A stretch of 64,000 nt of DNA from Tissierella praeacuta_A (lineage in GTDB: Bacteria > Bacillota > Clostridia > Tissierellales > Tissierellaceae): the NCBI RefSeq assembly GCF_040396155.1, contig NZ_JBEBOY010000012.1:22565-86564 (forward strand). Reading direction: 5' to 3'. How positions within the stretch are numbered: position 1 is the first letter of the stretch; every line of letters begins with the position of its first letter. Below the pieces are notes generated by a model, which did no database searches, was not told the DNA's origin, and saw only the letters and a list, made by a program, of their open reading frames with translations. Both the position numbers and the translations under genes were made by a program. Positions 53,091-62,334 of the stretch are shown here, in pieces.

Positions 53091-53813
53091 CTATGGCTCT
53101 AATTCTTCATAAGAATCTTTTAATATAACAATATCCACTCTTCTATTTTTAGCTTTATTTTCAGCTGTGTCGTTAGGTAAAATTGGTCTATAATAACTAT
53201 ATCCCGAAGAAGAAATTCTACTTCCTTCTATATTTTCAGCCTCAACTAAATATCTTAATACATTTGTTGCCCTAGAAGAAGATAATTCCCAGTTTGTTGG
53301 AAACTTCGACGATTTTACTATTTGGTCAGAATCAGTATGCCCTTCTACTTTGATTTGTTTATTTATAAATTCTTCTCTATTAAGAAGCTCTGCTACAGAT
53401 TTTAAAATCTCCAATGATTCCGGTTTAATTGTTGCACTTCCAGAATCAAACAATACATTATCCATAAACCTAATAACAACGCCTCTCTCCTCAGGCTTTA
53501 TTTCAAGCCTTTCTCCCAATCCCAAAGTTTCAGCATACTCATCTAAATTCTCAATAAGACTTTTAAGATCAGCTTCCATATCTGCATAATCTTCTATAGT
53601 ATCTATAGGAATATCAATTGTAGTACCACCATTTAAAACTCCTGCACCACCTTGAAAGCTAGCCATTATACTTCGAAACTTTTCGGCATCTACATTAGAA
53701 AAAGAAAACAGAAGAATAAAGAAACACAGTAACAATGTAACTAAATCACTATAAGTGGTTAACCATTCTGGCGAACCTCCACCTGACTCCTCTTGTCTCC
53801 TACGCCTAGCCAC
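53091..53813 (-). CDS. motB: Flagellar stator protein MotB
   Basis: The peptidoglycan-anchored half of the proton (or sodium) stator. The 240-residue protein has a membrane helix with the ion-carrying Asp23 in WLTTYSDLVTLLLCFF, a plug/linker, and an OmpA-type domain (about 105-235) with VEGHTDSDQI near 155 and SSSRATNVLRYL near 180. Which ion is used cannot be told by eye. It overlaps the motA stop by one base. Confidence 0.95.
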   Translation of the reverse strand: MARRRRQEESGGGSPEWLTTYSDLVTLLLCFFILLFSFSNVDAEKFRSIMASFQGGAGVLNGGTTIDIPIDTIEDYADMEADLKSLIENLDEYAETLGLGERLEIKPEERGVVIRFMDNVLFDSGSATIKPESLEILKSVAELLNREEFINKQIKVEGHTDSDQIVKSSKFPTNWELSSSRATNVLRYLVEAENIEGSRISSSGYSYYRPILPNDTAENKAKNRRVDIVILKDSYEELEP

Positions 53814-54598
53814 TATGCTTCCTCCTTTCCAAATTCTTTTTTAATAGATACTCTCATTTCTGGTGGAATAAAAGTCTTTAGTTTCTCTTCAATTATTCTA
53901 GGGTTTTCTCCTGCTTGAATAGATAATAACCCTTCTATCATCAACTCTTTTATTAATACCTCTGATTTACTCCTAACATTTAGCTTTTTAGCCAATGGTA
54001 AAAATATAACATTAGCTAATAAAGATCCATAAAAAGTAGTTACCAAAGCTACAGACATATTTGGCCCTATTGCTTTTGGGTCATCCATTTTTTGAAGCAT
54101 GTTTATTAATCCTATTAAGGTACCTAACATACCAAATGCAGGTGCAAATGCTCCCATGGCTTCCAAAGTACCTTGTCCTTGTCCATGTCTTTCTTCTAAA
54201 AACATAAGCTCAGTTTCAAGAATGTTTCTAACAAGATCTGGATCAGTTCCATCTACTATCAGCATAATTCCTTTTTTCAAGAAATCATCATCAAGCTTAG
54301 AAGCATATTCTTCTAGAGAAAGTAATCCTTCTTTTCTAGCAACATTAGCAAGATTAATTATATCTTCAATTATATCGTTTGCTGATGTAGACTTATACGT
54401 GAATGTTTTTTGAAGAACCTTTCCTATATTAGATATATCCTTTAATGGATATGCCATAAATGTGGCAGCTGCTGTGCCTCCTAATACAATAACAACCGAT
54501 GGAAAATCCCAATAGTCTAATAAACTCCCTGACTGTAAAATTCCCCAAACTGTAAAACCAATTCCTGAAATCAAGCCTAAAACTGTTGCAATATCCAA
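53813..54598 (-). CDS. motA: Flagellar stator protein MotA
   Basis: The ion-channel half of the stator, 261 aa with four membrane helices. The conserved cytoplasmic charged loop (ELMFLEERHGQGQGTLEAM near 130) contacts FliG, and the third helix has PAFGMLGTLIGLINML, containing the conserved proline. It lies with motB inside the fla/che operon, as in clostridia, and not as a separate locus as in Bacillus. Confidence 0.95.
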   Translation of the reverse strand: MDIATVLGLISGIGFTVWGILQSGSLLDYWDFPSVVIVLGGTAAATFMAYPLKDISNIGKVLQKTFTYKSTSANDIIEDIINLANVARKEGLLSLEEYASKLDDDFLKKGIMLIVDGTDPDLVRNILETELMFLEERHGQGQGTLEAMGAFAPAFGMLGTLIGLINMLQKMDDPKAIGPNMSVALVTTFYGSLLANVIFLPLAKKLNVRSKSEVLIKELMIEGLLSIQAGENPRIIEEKLKTFIPPEMRVSIKKEFGKEEA

Positions 54599-54601
54599 TC
54601 C

Positions 54602-54814
54602 TTACACCTCGTTTCCATTATATCTTCTTTCAAATATATGTATTTTAGCCTTATATTCTATTACCTTCTCTATTACTTTATCAACAGAGTCCGAAACTAC
54701 AATCTTTTGTCCATTTGTTAGTGTAATAACAGTGTCTGGAGTGGCTTCTATGTAAAGTATCAATTCACTATTGACTACAAACTCCTTATCATTGAGCCTT
54801 TTAACCTTTATCAT
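54602..54814 (-). CDS. flbD: Flagellar protein FlbD (SwrD)
   Basis: A 70-residue protein of the FlbD family: MIKVKRLNDKEFVVNSELI, then IEATPDTVITLTNGQKIVV. In Bacillus (as SwrD) it raises stator torque and swarming. It follows flgE by 56 bp, with a hairpin between them, and precedes motA by 3 bp. The Caulobacter regulator FlbD is unrelated. Confidence 0.9.
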   Translation of the reverse strand: MIKVKRLNDKEFVVNSELILYIEATPDTVITLTNGQKIVVSDSVDKVIEKVIEYKAKIHIFERRYNGNEV

Positions 54815-54833
54815 AACTATCCCACCTTTTTTA

Positions 54834-54865
54834 TTAAATAGGGTAGATAACTCTACCCTATTTAA
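54834..54865 (-). promoter_or_regulatory. 14-bp hairpin between flgE and flbD
   Basis: A perfect 14-bp inverted repeat (54834-54847 with 54852-54865) with a 4-base loop lies five bases after the flgE stop. The sequence after it on the minus strand is AATAAAAAAGG, without a T-run. It probably protects the 3' end of the abundant hook message, or marks a processing site, rather than terminating the operon. Confidence 0.55.
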
Positions 54866-54870
54866 ATAGA

Positions 54871-56268
54871 TTATCTCTTCATATTAACTAATTCTTGCAG
54901 CATCTCATCTGAAGTTGTTATAATTCTTGAATTTGCTTGGAATCCTCTTTGAGTAGTTATCATCTCAGTAAACTCAAGAGATATATCTACATTAGACATT
55001 TCAAGATTTCCAGGACTTATTGCCCCAAATCCACTAGTACTCGCCTTACCAAGCTGTGCTTCCCCAGAGTTTCTCGTATCTACAAAGAAGTTTCCGCCAA
55101 GTTTTTGAAGTCCCATTGGGTTATCAAATTTAGCAAGCATAATTTGTCCTAATGCCTTTCTTTCTCCATTAGTAAATACTCCCTCAACAGTTCCTGTAGC
55201 ATCTATTGCAAAACCTTCTAAAACACCTGAAGTATTACCATCTTGAGCATATGGCTTGATATCCATTTCATTTGCATATTGGGTTAAGTTCTTAAACGTA
55301 TCAGGACTTTCTGAATCAAATAAAGTTATAGTCCTAAATGTTCCTGATTTTTTTTCTGCATCACTAATTGGCTTTCCATCTTTATCTAAATTAAATTTAA
55401 TTTTATCATCAATTTTAAAATCAACAATCTTTGCTGGATTTGGCTTAGGATCTAAATCTTCACCATCTAGTTTAATCAATTTACCATCGTCATTAAAAGT
55501 TAATGTTCCCATTCCATTAGTTACTCCCGGAGCAGGTCCTGCAGTTTCTTTCCCATTAGCATCAACTGCCACAGAATAATTGCCAGTTGCTAAATCTGTT
55601 ACTCTTTTAATCTTATAATCCCATTCATTTGCATTTGTAGTTTTAGTTAATTCAAACGTAATTTTATATGAATTTCCTAATGAATCTTTAACAACAGTAT
55701 CAATCAAATTATTTTCGCCATCTTTTGCATTAGAATCCAAATTACCCTTAAAGTATATTAGTTCAGTTGCAGTAGGTGCTTTAGTTTCTGATTTATTAAT
55801 CTTTATATTAGTTACATCAGACATTATGTTTCCATCATAGTCAGCTGCATATCCTAATACCTTAAATCCATCAGCTGTAACTAAATTTCCATCTCTATCT
55901 AGAGAAAAGTTTCCTGCTCTAGTATAGTATCTATTATTAAAGCTTGTATCATCAGATACTACAAAGAATCCTTCTCCATCTATCATTAAATCTGTAGGGT
56001 TATCTGTTCTTTGTCCTGGTCCTTTAGTATGAATTGTATTGATTGAACCTACTGCTGCACCCATACCTACTTGTTGAGGGTTTGTACCTCCTTTTCCACC
56101 TGCTGGTGCACTGGCTCCTCTTACTACTTGGCTAAATACTTCTTGAAAGGTAACTTGTCCTTTTTTAAAGCCCACTGTATTTACATTGGCTATATTGTTA
56201 CCAATGGTATCCATCTTTCCTTGATGTATCCTCAGTCCTGATACGGCTGAGTACATTGACCTCATCAT
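54871..56268 (-). CDS. flgE: Flagellar hook protein FlgE
   Basis: The hook subunit, 465 aa. The N-terminal D0 block MMRSMYSAVSGLRIHQGKMD with GNNIANVNTVGFKKG, the ANPTDLMIDGEGFFVV-like Dc region near 87, variable middle domains (about 150-370), and the C-terminal block EMSNVDISLEFTEMITTQRGFQANSRII are all present. No N-terminal signal; it is secreted by the type III system. The ATG lies nine bases after GGAGG. Confidence 0.95.
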   Translation of the reverse strand: MMRSMYSAVSGLRIHQGKMDTIGNNIANVNTVGFKKGQVTFQEVFSQVVRGASAPAGGKGGTNPQQVGMGAAVGSINTIHTKGPGQRTDNPTDLMIDGEGFFVVSDDTSFNNRYYTRAGNFSLDRDGNLVTADGFKVLGYAADYDGNIMSDVTNIKINKSETKAPTATELIYFKGNLDSNAKDGENNLIDTVVKDSLGNSYKITFELTKTTNANEWDYKIKRVTDLATGNYSVAVDANGKETAGPAPGVTNGMGTLTFNDDGKLIKLDGEDLDPKPNPAKIVDFKIDDKIKFNLDKDGKPISDAEKKSGTFRTITLFDSESPDTFKNLTQYANEMDIKPYAQDGNTSGVLEGFAIDATGTVEGVFTNGERKALGQIMLAKFDNPMGLQKLGGNFFVDTRNSGEAQLGKASTSGFGAISPGNLEMSNVDISLEFTEMITTQRGFQANSRIITTSDEMLQELVNMKR

Positions 56269-56287
56269 ATTTTCATTCCTCCATTTT

Positions 56288-56319
56288 CCTGAGCAGATAT
56301 AGACCGTCTGTCATTCAGG
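56288..56319 (-). promoter_or_regulatory. Structured flgE leader
   Basis: The 76-bp gap before flgE is less AT-rich than other gaps and can form a two-level hairpin. The outer arms are CCTGA/TCAGG (56288-56292 with 56315-56319) and the inner arms CAGA/TCTG (56294-56297 with 56307-56310). It ends about 10 bases before the GGAGG of flgE. Translational control of the hook gene is a possible use; I see no match to a known riboswitch. Confidence 0.35.
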
Positions 56320-56344
56320 CCTAGATAACTTCCTATTGGTCCAG

Positions 56345-56725
56345 TTATATTATTACTGCTCCATCAATATTAGTAAATATATTATCTTTCAGCTGCTCTT
56401 TATTAACTGTTGTAATTACTATTTTATTGTTGATATTAGCTATAAAAGCTTTATCATCCATTAAAATTAAAGCATCCTTTACTCCCTTACTTTCTGCTTT
56501 ATGAAATGCTGTTTTTAACCTGTTAATTTCATCTGTGGTTAAATTCATTTCTCTGCTATTTAATCTTTCAGTTGCATGTTTTGAAAACTTAATTTCTTCA
56601 TCTTTGTTTTGAATTTTTTCTAATATATGTCCAAAATCTTTATTTAAATTGACTTGTTTTCTTCCTGTGGATTTCGATGAATTAATTAATTGATTTTCAA
56701 GTTGCCTAATATCTATTTTATTCAT
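56345..56725 (-). CDS. TIGR02530-type flagellar operon protein
   Basis: A 126-residue soluble protein placed between flgD and flgE, matching the family called flagellar operon protein (TIGR02530). Recognisable parts are KFSKHATERLNSREMNLTTDE near residue 48 and ALILMDDKAFIANINNKIVITTV near 85. The order flgD - this gene - flgE is standard in Firmicutes. Its exact job is not known; a role in hook-cap or hook-length control is suspected from position. Confidence 0.85.
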   Translation of the reverse strand: MNKIDIRQLENQLINSSKSTGRKQVNLNKDFGHILEKIQNKDEEIKFSKHATERLNSREMNLTTDEINRLKTAFHKAESKGVKDALILMDDKAFIANINNKIVITTVNKEQLKDNIFTNIDGAVII

Positions 56726-56740
56726 AAAAACAACTCCACA

Positions 56741-57160
56741 TTAATCTTCTATTTTACTGCCCTCACCATCATTTTCCTCTGGTTTTTCTTCTACAGATTC
56801 TTCACCTTTATAAACTTCCATTGCCTTTTTTATATTTATTATTTCTTTTAATATTTCAACATTTGCATCTATTTGATTTTGATTCATTAATTTTAACATT
56901 TCTTTTGTTTCTTCAGATTTATCAACAAATGTTTTATTTAAGTTCTGCATTTGCTCTAAGGAACTAAATTGAGCTAACTGTGCAATAAACTCCCTATCTT
57001 CAATTGGATTAAGAGGGTCTTGATTAGCTAATTGTGTAGTTAATAGTCTTAAAAAAGCATCCTTATCTAAATCATTATTTGATGATTTAGCAGTATTTTT
57101 TTGTTTTTCTTGGTCTTTAAAATTATAAACATATTCCTTATATTCATTATTTACTTTCAT
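56741..57160 (-). CDS. flgD: Flagellar hook capping protein FlgD
   Basis: FlgD caps the growing hook. At 139 aa this is a short form, with the conserved N-terminal domain (KDAFLRLLTTQLANQDPLNPIEDREFIAQLAQFSSLEQM split across 34-75) and an acidic tail in place of the FlgD Ig/tudor C-terminal domains of enterics. That shortening is common in clostridia. It follows fliK by 14 bp. Confidence 0.92.
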   Translation of the reverse strand: MKVNNEYKEYVYNFKDQEKQKNTAKSSNNDLDKDAFLRLLTTQLANQDPLNPIEDREFIAQLAQFSSLEQMQNLNKTFVDKSEETKEMLKLMNQNQIDANVEILKEIINIKKAMEVYKGEESVEEKPEENDGEGSKIED

Positions 57161-57174
57161 TTTCCTCCTCCTCT

Positions 57175-58497
57175 CTATGCAAATAAGTTTAATCCATTTT
57201 CTACATATGTTTCATTGGTACTTGTCATATTCTCTACGGCTTGTTCCCCGTATCCTACTACTGCTTTTCTATCTTGAGATTTAATTTTTATCTTTTTATT
57301 ATTTTGTTTTAAATTAAATTCTTTAGAGTTATGCTTATCAAAATCACTATTATTACCTACAAAAACTTCTACCGTCTTAATTTCTAATCCTGTTTCTTTG
57401 ATTCCTTCTTTAAGTTGTATTAAGTTCCCCTCAATGATTTCTTTAGTTTTTTGATTATCAACCATAATCTTAGCTATAACTTCTCCTTTGACTACTTCAA
57501 TATTCATAGTCATATCCCCTAATATTTCTGGTTTCAATTTAATTCTCATTTCATTTTTCACATCAGATAAATCAATTTTAGCACTCTCCACTATTTGCTG
57601 AATTACTTCTTTTTGGTCTATTATATCTAAATCTTCTAGTTTAATAAAATTATCCTTTTCAAACTTAATACCATTTTTATCCATGGAGATAAAGGATTCC
57701 ATATTTAGTTTAATATCCTTATCTGTTTCTTCTAGCTCAGCAGTGTCAAGGTTTTCCTTAAATGAAGAAGAACTATGATTGTTATTCTTTTGTCCTAAAT
57801 TAAATTCCATTTTTTCATCTGGCTGCTCAACATAATTTAAATTGCTTTCATTAACTATAGTCATCTCTTCATTATTTTCTTCTTTATTCCCATTTAGCAG
57901 TAATTTAAAATTAGTTTTAATCTCATTATTTGGAAGTTTGTCCTCTTTAACAGTATTATCTGTTATACCTGATTCATAATTTAGACCAATTTTATTAGTG
58001 TCAGCAATTTCTACATTTTCCTTTATAACAGTATCTAGAATTTGATTTTGTATAATTACTTCATTATTTTCATCTAAATTATTTTCTAAGTCTAATTCTA
58101 TATCTAAACTTTCAACATTAGCATCCACATCTAATTTTGTTTCTTTATTCTCTATAGAATCATCTGCTATATTAATTGTATTAGTAAATAGAGACATTAT
58201 ATTTTCATATACTAAAGAATAGTCTTTATCATTCTCTTCTTCTATTACCACATCTGACTCTACATCCTTATTCTCATTCTGTACATTTCCTTCCTTAGAT
58301 AAATCAATATCCTTCTTATCATTAAAATTCGAAGTGATTTTATTTGAATTATTTTGAGAAGAAACTTTATTATCACTCTTATTGTTTATAGATTCTAATG
58401 TAGATGAAAAATCCTTAGTTTTTATTAGATCTTTTTTAATACTTGATTCAGCATTTGATTTTAAGGAATTTTTGAAATCAAAAACTATAGCTTCCAT
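57175..58497 (-). CDS. fliK: Flagellar hook-length control protein FliK
   Basis: The secreted molecular ruler that triggers the substrate switch by binding FlhB. The 440-residue protein has a long, acidic, low-complexity N-terminal part rich in Asn, Asp, Glu and Lys (about 1-310) and the conserved C-terminal switch domain (LKPEILGDMTMNIEVVKGEVIAKI split over 318-345, then LIQLKEGIKETGLEIKTVEV). The N-terminal part has little similarity to other FliK sequences, as expected. Confidence 0.88.
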   Translation of the reverse strand: MEAIVFDFKNSLKSNAESSIKKDLIKTKDFSSTLESINNKSDNKVSSQNNSNKITSNFNDKKDIDLSKEGNVQNENKDVESDVVIEEENDKDYSLVYENIMSLFTNTINIADDSIENKETKLDVDANVESLDIELDLENNLDENNEVIIQNQILDTVIKENVEIADTNKIGLNYESGITDNTVKEDKLPNNEIKTNFKLLLNGNKEENNEEMTIVNESNLNYVEQPDEKMEFNLGQKNNNHSSSSFKENLDTAELEETDKDIKLNMESFISMDKNGIKFEKDNFIKLEDLDIIDQKEVIQQIVESAKIDLSDVKNEMRIKLKPEILGDMTMNIEVVKGEVIAKIMVDNQKTKEIIEGNLIQLKEGIKETGLEIKTVEVFVGNNSDFDKHNSKEFNLKQNNKKIKIKSQDRKAVVGYGEQAVENMTSTNETYVENGLNLFA

Positions 58498-59751
58498 TTA
58501 TTCACCTCCTTGATTATTATTTTTAGGCTTAGCTAAAAGCCTTGTAATTTGAGAAGCCTTATCTGGCTCCATAAAATCTAAAACCTTTGATAAGGTTTGA
58601 TTTTTCATTTTAGATAACACATCAACAATAATGATACTATCTGATAACTCATATACTTCTTCAGAATTTAGTTCAAAAGATGTTATTGTATCATTATTTT
58701 TCATCATTTGTTCAACAATCTTTGCTACTTTATCTGGAGACATCTTTTCATAAATAATAACTAGATCCTTTATTTTATTTCCATATTCATTTAAAAACTC
58801 CATGGCCTTACTAATATCACTAGTAATATTAGTATCAGATTTAGTTAGTTCCTCTTCACTCATTATTGATGCAAATAATTCTTCTATAAAAGCTTCATCT
58901 TTTATATTCGAGAGTAACTCTGCTGATTTTAAGACAGATAAGTTCTTATATATAATTCCTAATTTATATAATGAATAAGTATCTGTATTTCCTATTGCAT
59001 TTATTGCAACATCAGCTGGTTTTGTTTCATATACCTTAGCTAAATCTATTAAAGTATTTACTTCTTTTGTTTTTTCATAAATAATTCCTTCAATTATCAT
59101 TTTTTTATCTTCTTTAAAGGTATCTAAGATATAATTTCTTATATCCGAATCTACATAATAAAGTACTTCGCCTAATTTATCTTCTTTTATTTCAGATATT
59201 ATCTTTAAAAATTCTCTATCAGCAAATCTTTTCTCTATTTCTAATAGAGATTTTAAAGTATCTTGCTTCTCAAATCTAGCTACTTCCGATAATAGTCTTT
59301 CTTTTTCTTCTTTCTGTGCATCATCATATATGGAAAACAATAAATCTTTTCTTAATTCCATATTTCGAATCTTAACCACTACATCTTCTGTTTTAGTTAC
59401 TGAAATTGAATTCATTTCCCTAATAATATCTACATACAATTTCTCATCATCTTTTTTTATTATATACATTTTATCAGCAGCTATATTTGCATCAAGATTT
59501 ATAAAATAATTTGATAAATAACTTATCTTTTCATTTTTTTCAGTTTCTGTAGGGTAGTTCTTAAAATATTCCCCTACAACTCCTGGCATCTTTGATAGTA
59601 AATTATTCATATTATTTTTAAACTTCTTATTGCTACTATAAATAAGACTTACAATAGCCAAAGGAACAACTATTAGGCTAATAACTACTATCGCTATTAT
59701 CTTATGTACCTTATTATTCTTTTTGTCATTTTGTACTGTGGTTGTTTCCAT
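58498..59751 (-). CDS. MotE/FlaE-like protein with MgtE_N-type repeats
   Basis: A 417-residue protein with one membrane helix (about 16-40) and a long extracytoplasmic helical region. The region near 335-360 (LVIIYEKMSPDKVAKIVEQM) and the end (VLSKMKNQTLSKVLDFMEPDKASQI) match the MgtE N-terminal repeat found in MotE/YlxF proteins located between fliJ and fliK. Similar helical repeats appear earlier (65-110, 195-300). The family member in other Firmicutes is usually about half this length. MotE chaperones MotB in Helicobacter; the role here is inferred. Confidence 0.75.
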   Translation of the reverse strand: METTTVQNDKKNNKVHKIIAIVVISLIVVPLAIVSLIYSSNKKFKNNMNNLLSKMPGVVGEYFKNYPTETEKNEKISYLSNYFINLDANIAADKMYIIKKDDEKLYVDIIREMNSISVTKTEDVVVKIRNMELRKDLLFSIYDDAQKEEKERLLSEVARFEKQDTLKSLLEIEKRFADREFLKIISEIKEDKLGEVLYYVDSDIRNYILDTFKEDKKMIIEGIIYEKTKEVNTLIDLAKVYETKPADVAINAIGNTDTYSLYKLGIIYKNLSVLKSAELLSNIKDEAFIEELFASIMSEEELTKSDTNITSDISKAMEFLNEYGNKIKDLVIIYEKMSPDKVAKIVEQMMKNNDTITSFELNSEEVYELSDSIIIVDVLSKMKNQTLSKVLDFMEPDKASQITRLLAKPKNNNQGGE

Positions 59752-59762
59752 AGATCTGCCCC

Positions 59763-60200
59763 CTATTTTTGGGTAGTACTATTAAATGTAACTATTCCAT
59801 CAATTATTTTATCCTCATTTTTTTTAGCTTCGCAAAGAAACTCATTATAATCATTTTCTTTCAACTTTTCAAATACTTTCTTTTCTCTTACTGCAATAAT
59901 CAATTCTTCTTTTGTTTTTTCAAGTTCTTCTTTAATATCAGAAATTATATTTTCTTGTTTTTTTATATTGGAAGATATATCTTGTAAATAATTATTATAT
60001 AATTTTAAATTACCAGCACTAATGTTTTTAGTAGATTCATTTTTTCTAACAAGTAGATCTTCTTTATGAATACTATAATTCAATAGTTTTTCTTCTTCAT
60101 CATTAAGTCTTTTATTAACATCTCCATATTCAGCCTTTTTTAGATTTTCTATATTTTCTTTATAATTTAGAACCTTTTCCAATCTAAAACTATAACCCAT
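59763..60200 (-). CDS. fliJ: Flagellar export chaperone FliJ
   Basis: A 145-residue coiled-coil protein, MGYSFRLEKVLNYKENIEN onward, with heptad patterns and no other domain. FliJ is the central stalk of the FliI ATPase ring and escorts chaperones. I start at the ATG at 60200; a TTG one codon upstream is closer to GGGGG and cannot be excluded. It lies between fliI (24 bp) and the MotE-like gene. Confidence 0.88.
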   Translation of the reverse strand: MGYSFRLEKVLNYKENIENLKKAEYGDVNKRLNDEEEKLLNYSIHKEDLLVRKNESTKNISAGNLKLYNNYLQDISSNIKKQENIISDIKEELEKTKEELIIAVREKKVFEKLKENDYNEFLCEAKKNEDKIIDGIVTFNSTTQK

Positions 60201-60224
60201 CAATTAATTTACCCCCATTATTAG

Positions 60225-61562
60225 CTATTTCATTTGGTTGTTAATATTATTCATAGCTTCTAAAGTTTCTTCAAAAGTCGAAGTTTTATAGGTTTCCTGC
60301 TTTAAAAAACTTTCTATATCATCTATTAAATCAATGGCTGTATCAATTTTTTTATTTGAACCTCTTTTATAAGCACCGATATTTATTAAATCTTCTGCCT
60401 CTCTGTATACTGCCATAATATCCTTCATAGAACTAGCTGCTTTTAAATGTTCTTTACTTGATATATTAGGCATTACTCTACTGATACTAGCAAGAACATC
60501 TATGGCTGGATAATGATTAGCATTTGCAAGTTTTCTAGATAAAACTATATGTCCATCTAATATTCCCCTTACAGTGTCAGTCACAGGTTCAGTTAAATCA
60601 TCTCCATCTACTAATACAGTATAAAGTCCAGTAATAGTTCCTTTATCCGAAGCACCTGTCCTCTCTAATAGCCTTGGCATAGTTGCAAAAACAGATGGAG
60701 TATATCCCCTAGTTACAGGTGGTTCTCCTATAGCTAGTCCAATTTCACGTTGAGCCATTGCAAACCTTGTTAAAGAATCCATTAATAGCATTACATTTAA
60801 TCCCTTATCCCTAAAGTATTCAGCAATTGCTGTAGTTACCATGGCGCCTTTTACCCTTATTAAAGCTGGCTGATCTGAAGTTACCACAACTAATACGGAT
60901 TTTTTCAACCCTTCTTCTCCTAAATCGTTTTGGATAAATTCATTAACTTCTCTTCCACGTTCTCCTATTAGCCCGATAACATTGACATCAGCTGTACTAT
61001 TTCGTGAAATCATACCCATCAAAGTACTTTTTCCTACTCCTGAACCAGCAAATATACCAACTCTTTGTCCTTTACCACATGTTAACAGTCCATCAATTGC
61101 CCTTATTCCTACAGATAGAGGCTCCTTTATAACTTTTCTTTCTAATGGACTCGGTGGAGAATTAGAGACAGGATAATATTTATTTGACTTAATCGGACCA
61201 AGTCCATCAATAGGATTTCCTAAACCATCAAGAACCCTCCCAATTAATTCCTCTCCTACATTTACCCTAAGAGTTTTGCCACTTCCAACAACCATACTTC
61301 CACTGGCAATACCTTCCATTTCTCCAAATGGCATCAAAAGTATTTTATCCCCTCTGAATCCAACTACTTCTGATGAAATTGGCTCACTGCTTCCATATGG
61401 ATATATATAGCATAATTCACCAATTGTTGCCATAGGTCCATTAGATTCAATAGTAAGACCAGTAACTTCTGTTATTTTACCAGTATACTTAATAAATCTT
61501 TTTTCTTTTACAGCAGAAATATATTTTTTTATATTAATTGTATTTTCCATGTAATCACTCAT
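60225..61562 (-). CDS. fliI: Flagellum-specific ATPase FliI
   Basis: FliI is the hexameric export ATPase. The 445-residue protein has Walker A GIFAGSGVGKSTLMG near residue 170, the GLIGERGREVNEFI block near 195, Walker B VMLLMDSLTRFAMAQRE near 255 and GEPPVTRGYTPSVF near 280. It overlaps fliH by 8 bases (ATGAGTGA). An ATG four codons later is an alternative start. Confidence 0.95.
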   Translation of the reverse strand: MSDYMENTINIKKYISAVKEKRFIKYTGKITEVTGLTIESNGPMATIGELCYIYPYGSSEPISSEVVGFRGDKILLMPFGEMEGIASGSMVVGSGKTLRVNVGEELIGRVLDGLGNPIDGLGPIKSNKYYPVSNSPPSPLERKVIKEPLSVGIRAIDGLLTCGKGQRVGIFAGSGVGKSTLMGMISRNSTADVNVIGLIGERGREVNEFIQNDLGEEGLKKSVLVVVTSDQPALIRVKGAMVTTAIAEYFRDKGLNVMLLMDSLTRFAMAQREIGLAIGEPPVTRGYTPSVFATMPRLLERTGASDKGTITGLYTVLVDGDDLTEPVTDTVRGILDGHIVLSRKLANANHYPAIDVLASISRVMPNISSKEHLKAASSMKDIMAVYREAEDLINIGAYKRGSNKKIDTAIDLIDDIESFLKQETYKTSTFEETLEAMNNINNQMK

Positions 61563-62334
61563 TATTTAATATTGTAGTTAATAATTCTCTAACTTCATCT
61601 AACTGATTTTTAAGGCTTACATCAATATTTCCTTTAGATGTTTCTAAAATACAATCACCTTTTTCTAGAGAAATATCGTATCTAATATCTAGATGGGAAA
61701 TCATACTAGCCTTAGCCAATATTTCATTTTTCGACATCTCTAATATACTAAAGTCCTCTTTAGAAGTAATAATAGTTAATTTATCTGTTAAATCCAGTTT
61801 ATTAATTCCACTTAACACTAAAGAAATTATCATTTCATTATCTTCTTGATTTTTCTTATTTATTACTTTTTCATAAATACTAATGACTAATTCAATAATA
61901 TCTTCTTCTAGTTCTTTCAATAAACCTTTCTTCTTATCTATATACCCATTTTTTATTTCCAATGCTTCATTTATTAGAGAGTCAGCCTTAATCTTTCCTT
62001 CATTATATCCTATTTCATAGCCTTCACTATATCCTACATCATATCCTTCAGTATATCCTGTTTCCTTAGCTTGTTCCAAAATTTCTTTTGACCTAGTATA
62101 AGCCATATCTATTATAGATTCTTTTTGATTTTCAGCTTCTTCTATTATTTTCAAGGATTCTTCTTTGGCATTATTGATTAATTCTTCATATTCTTTCTGT
62201 CCTTTAGCCCTTGCTTCTTCGATAATTGACTCTATGACTTCTTCATCAATCTTTTTTTTTTCGTCAGGTAAATCTTGTATAGGATTCGGCGTTTCTATTT
62301 CTACTACCCTAAAGGATTTTATAACATTAGACAA
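61555..62334 (-). CDS. fliH: Flagellar export ATPase regulator FliH
   Basis: FliH dimerises and holds FliI at the export gate. The 259-residue protein has an acidic N-terminus, a long coiled coil (about 28-125) with a Gly/Tyr/Glu repeat (EGYDVGYSEGYEIGYNEG near 90-110, the GxxxG type of FliH), and a C-terminal V-ATPase subunit E-like domain. It starts with TTG (62332-62334); its ribosome binding site lies in the end of fliG, and the start overlaps that stop. Confidence 0.9.
   Translation of the reverse strand: MSNVIKSFRVVEIETPNPIQDLPDEKKKIDEEVIESIIEEARAKGQKEYEELINNAKEESLKIIEEAENQKESIIDMAYTRSKEILEQAKETGYTEGYDVGYSEGYEIGYNEGKIKADSLINEALEIKNGYIDKKKGLLKELEEDIIELVISIYEKVINKKNQEDNEMIISLVLSGINKLDLTDKLTIITSKEDFSILEMSKNEILAKASMISHLDIRYDISLEKGDCILETSKGNIDVSLKNQLDEVRELLTTILNNE

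Noticed and set aside
56269..56344. c-di-GMP riboswitch before flgE
   Set aside because: The gap is too short and lacks the conserved GEMM core; only a generic hairpin is supported.
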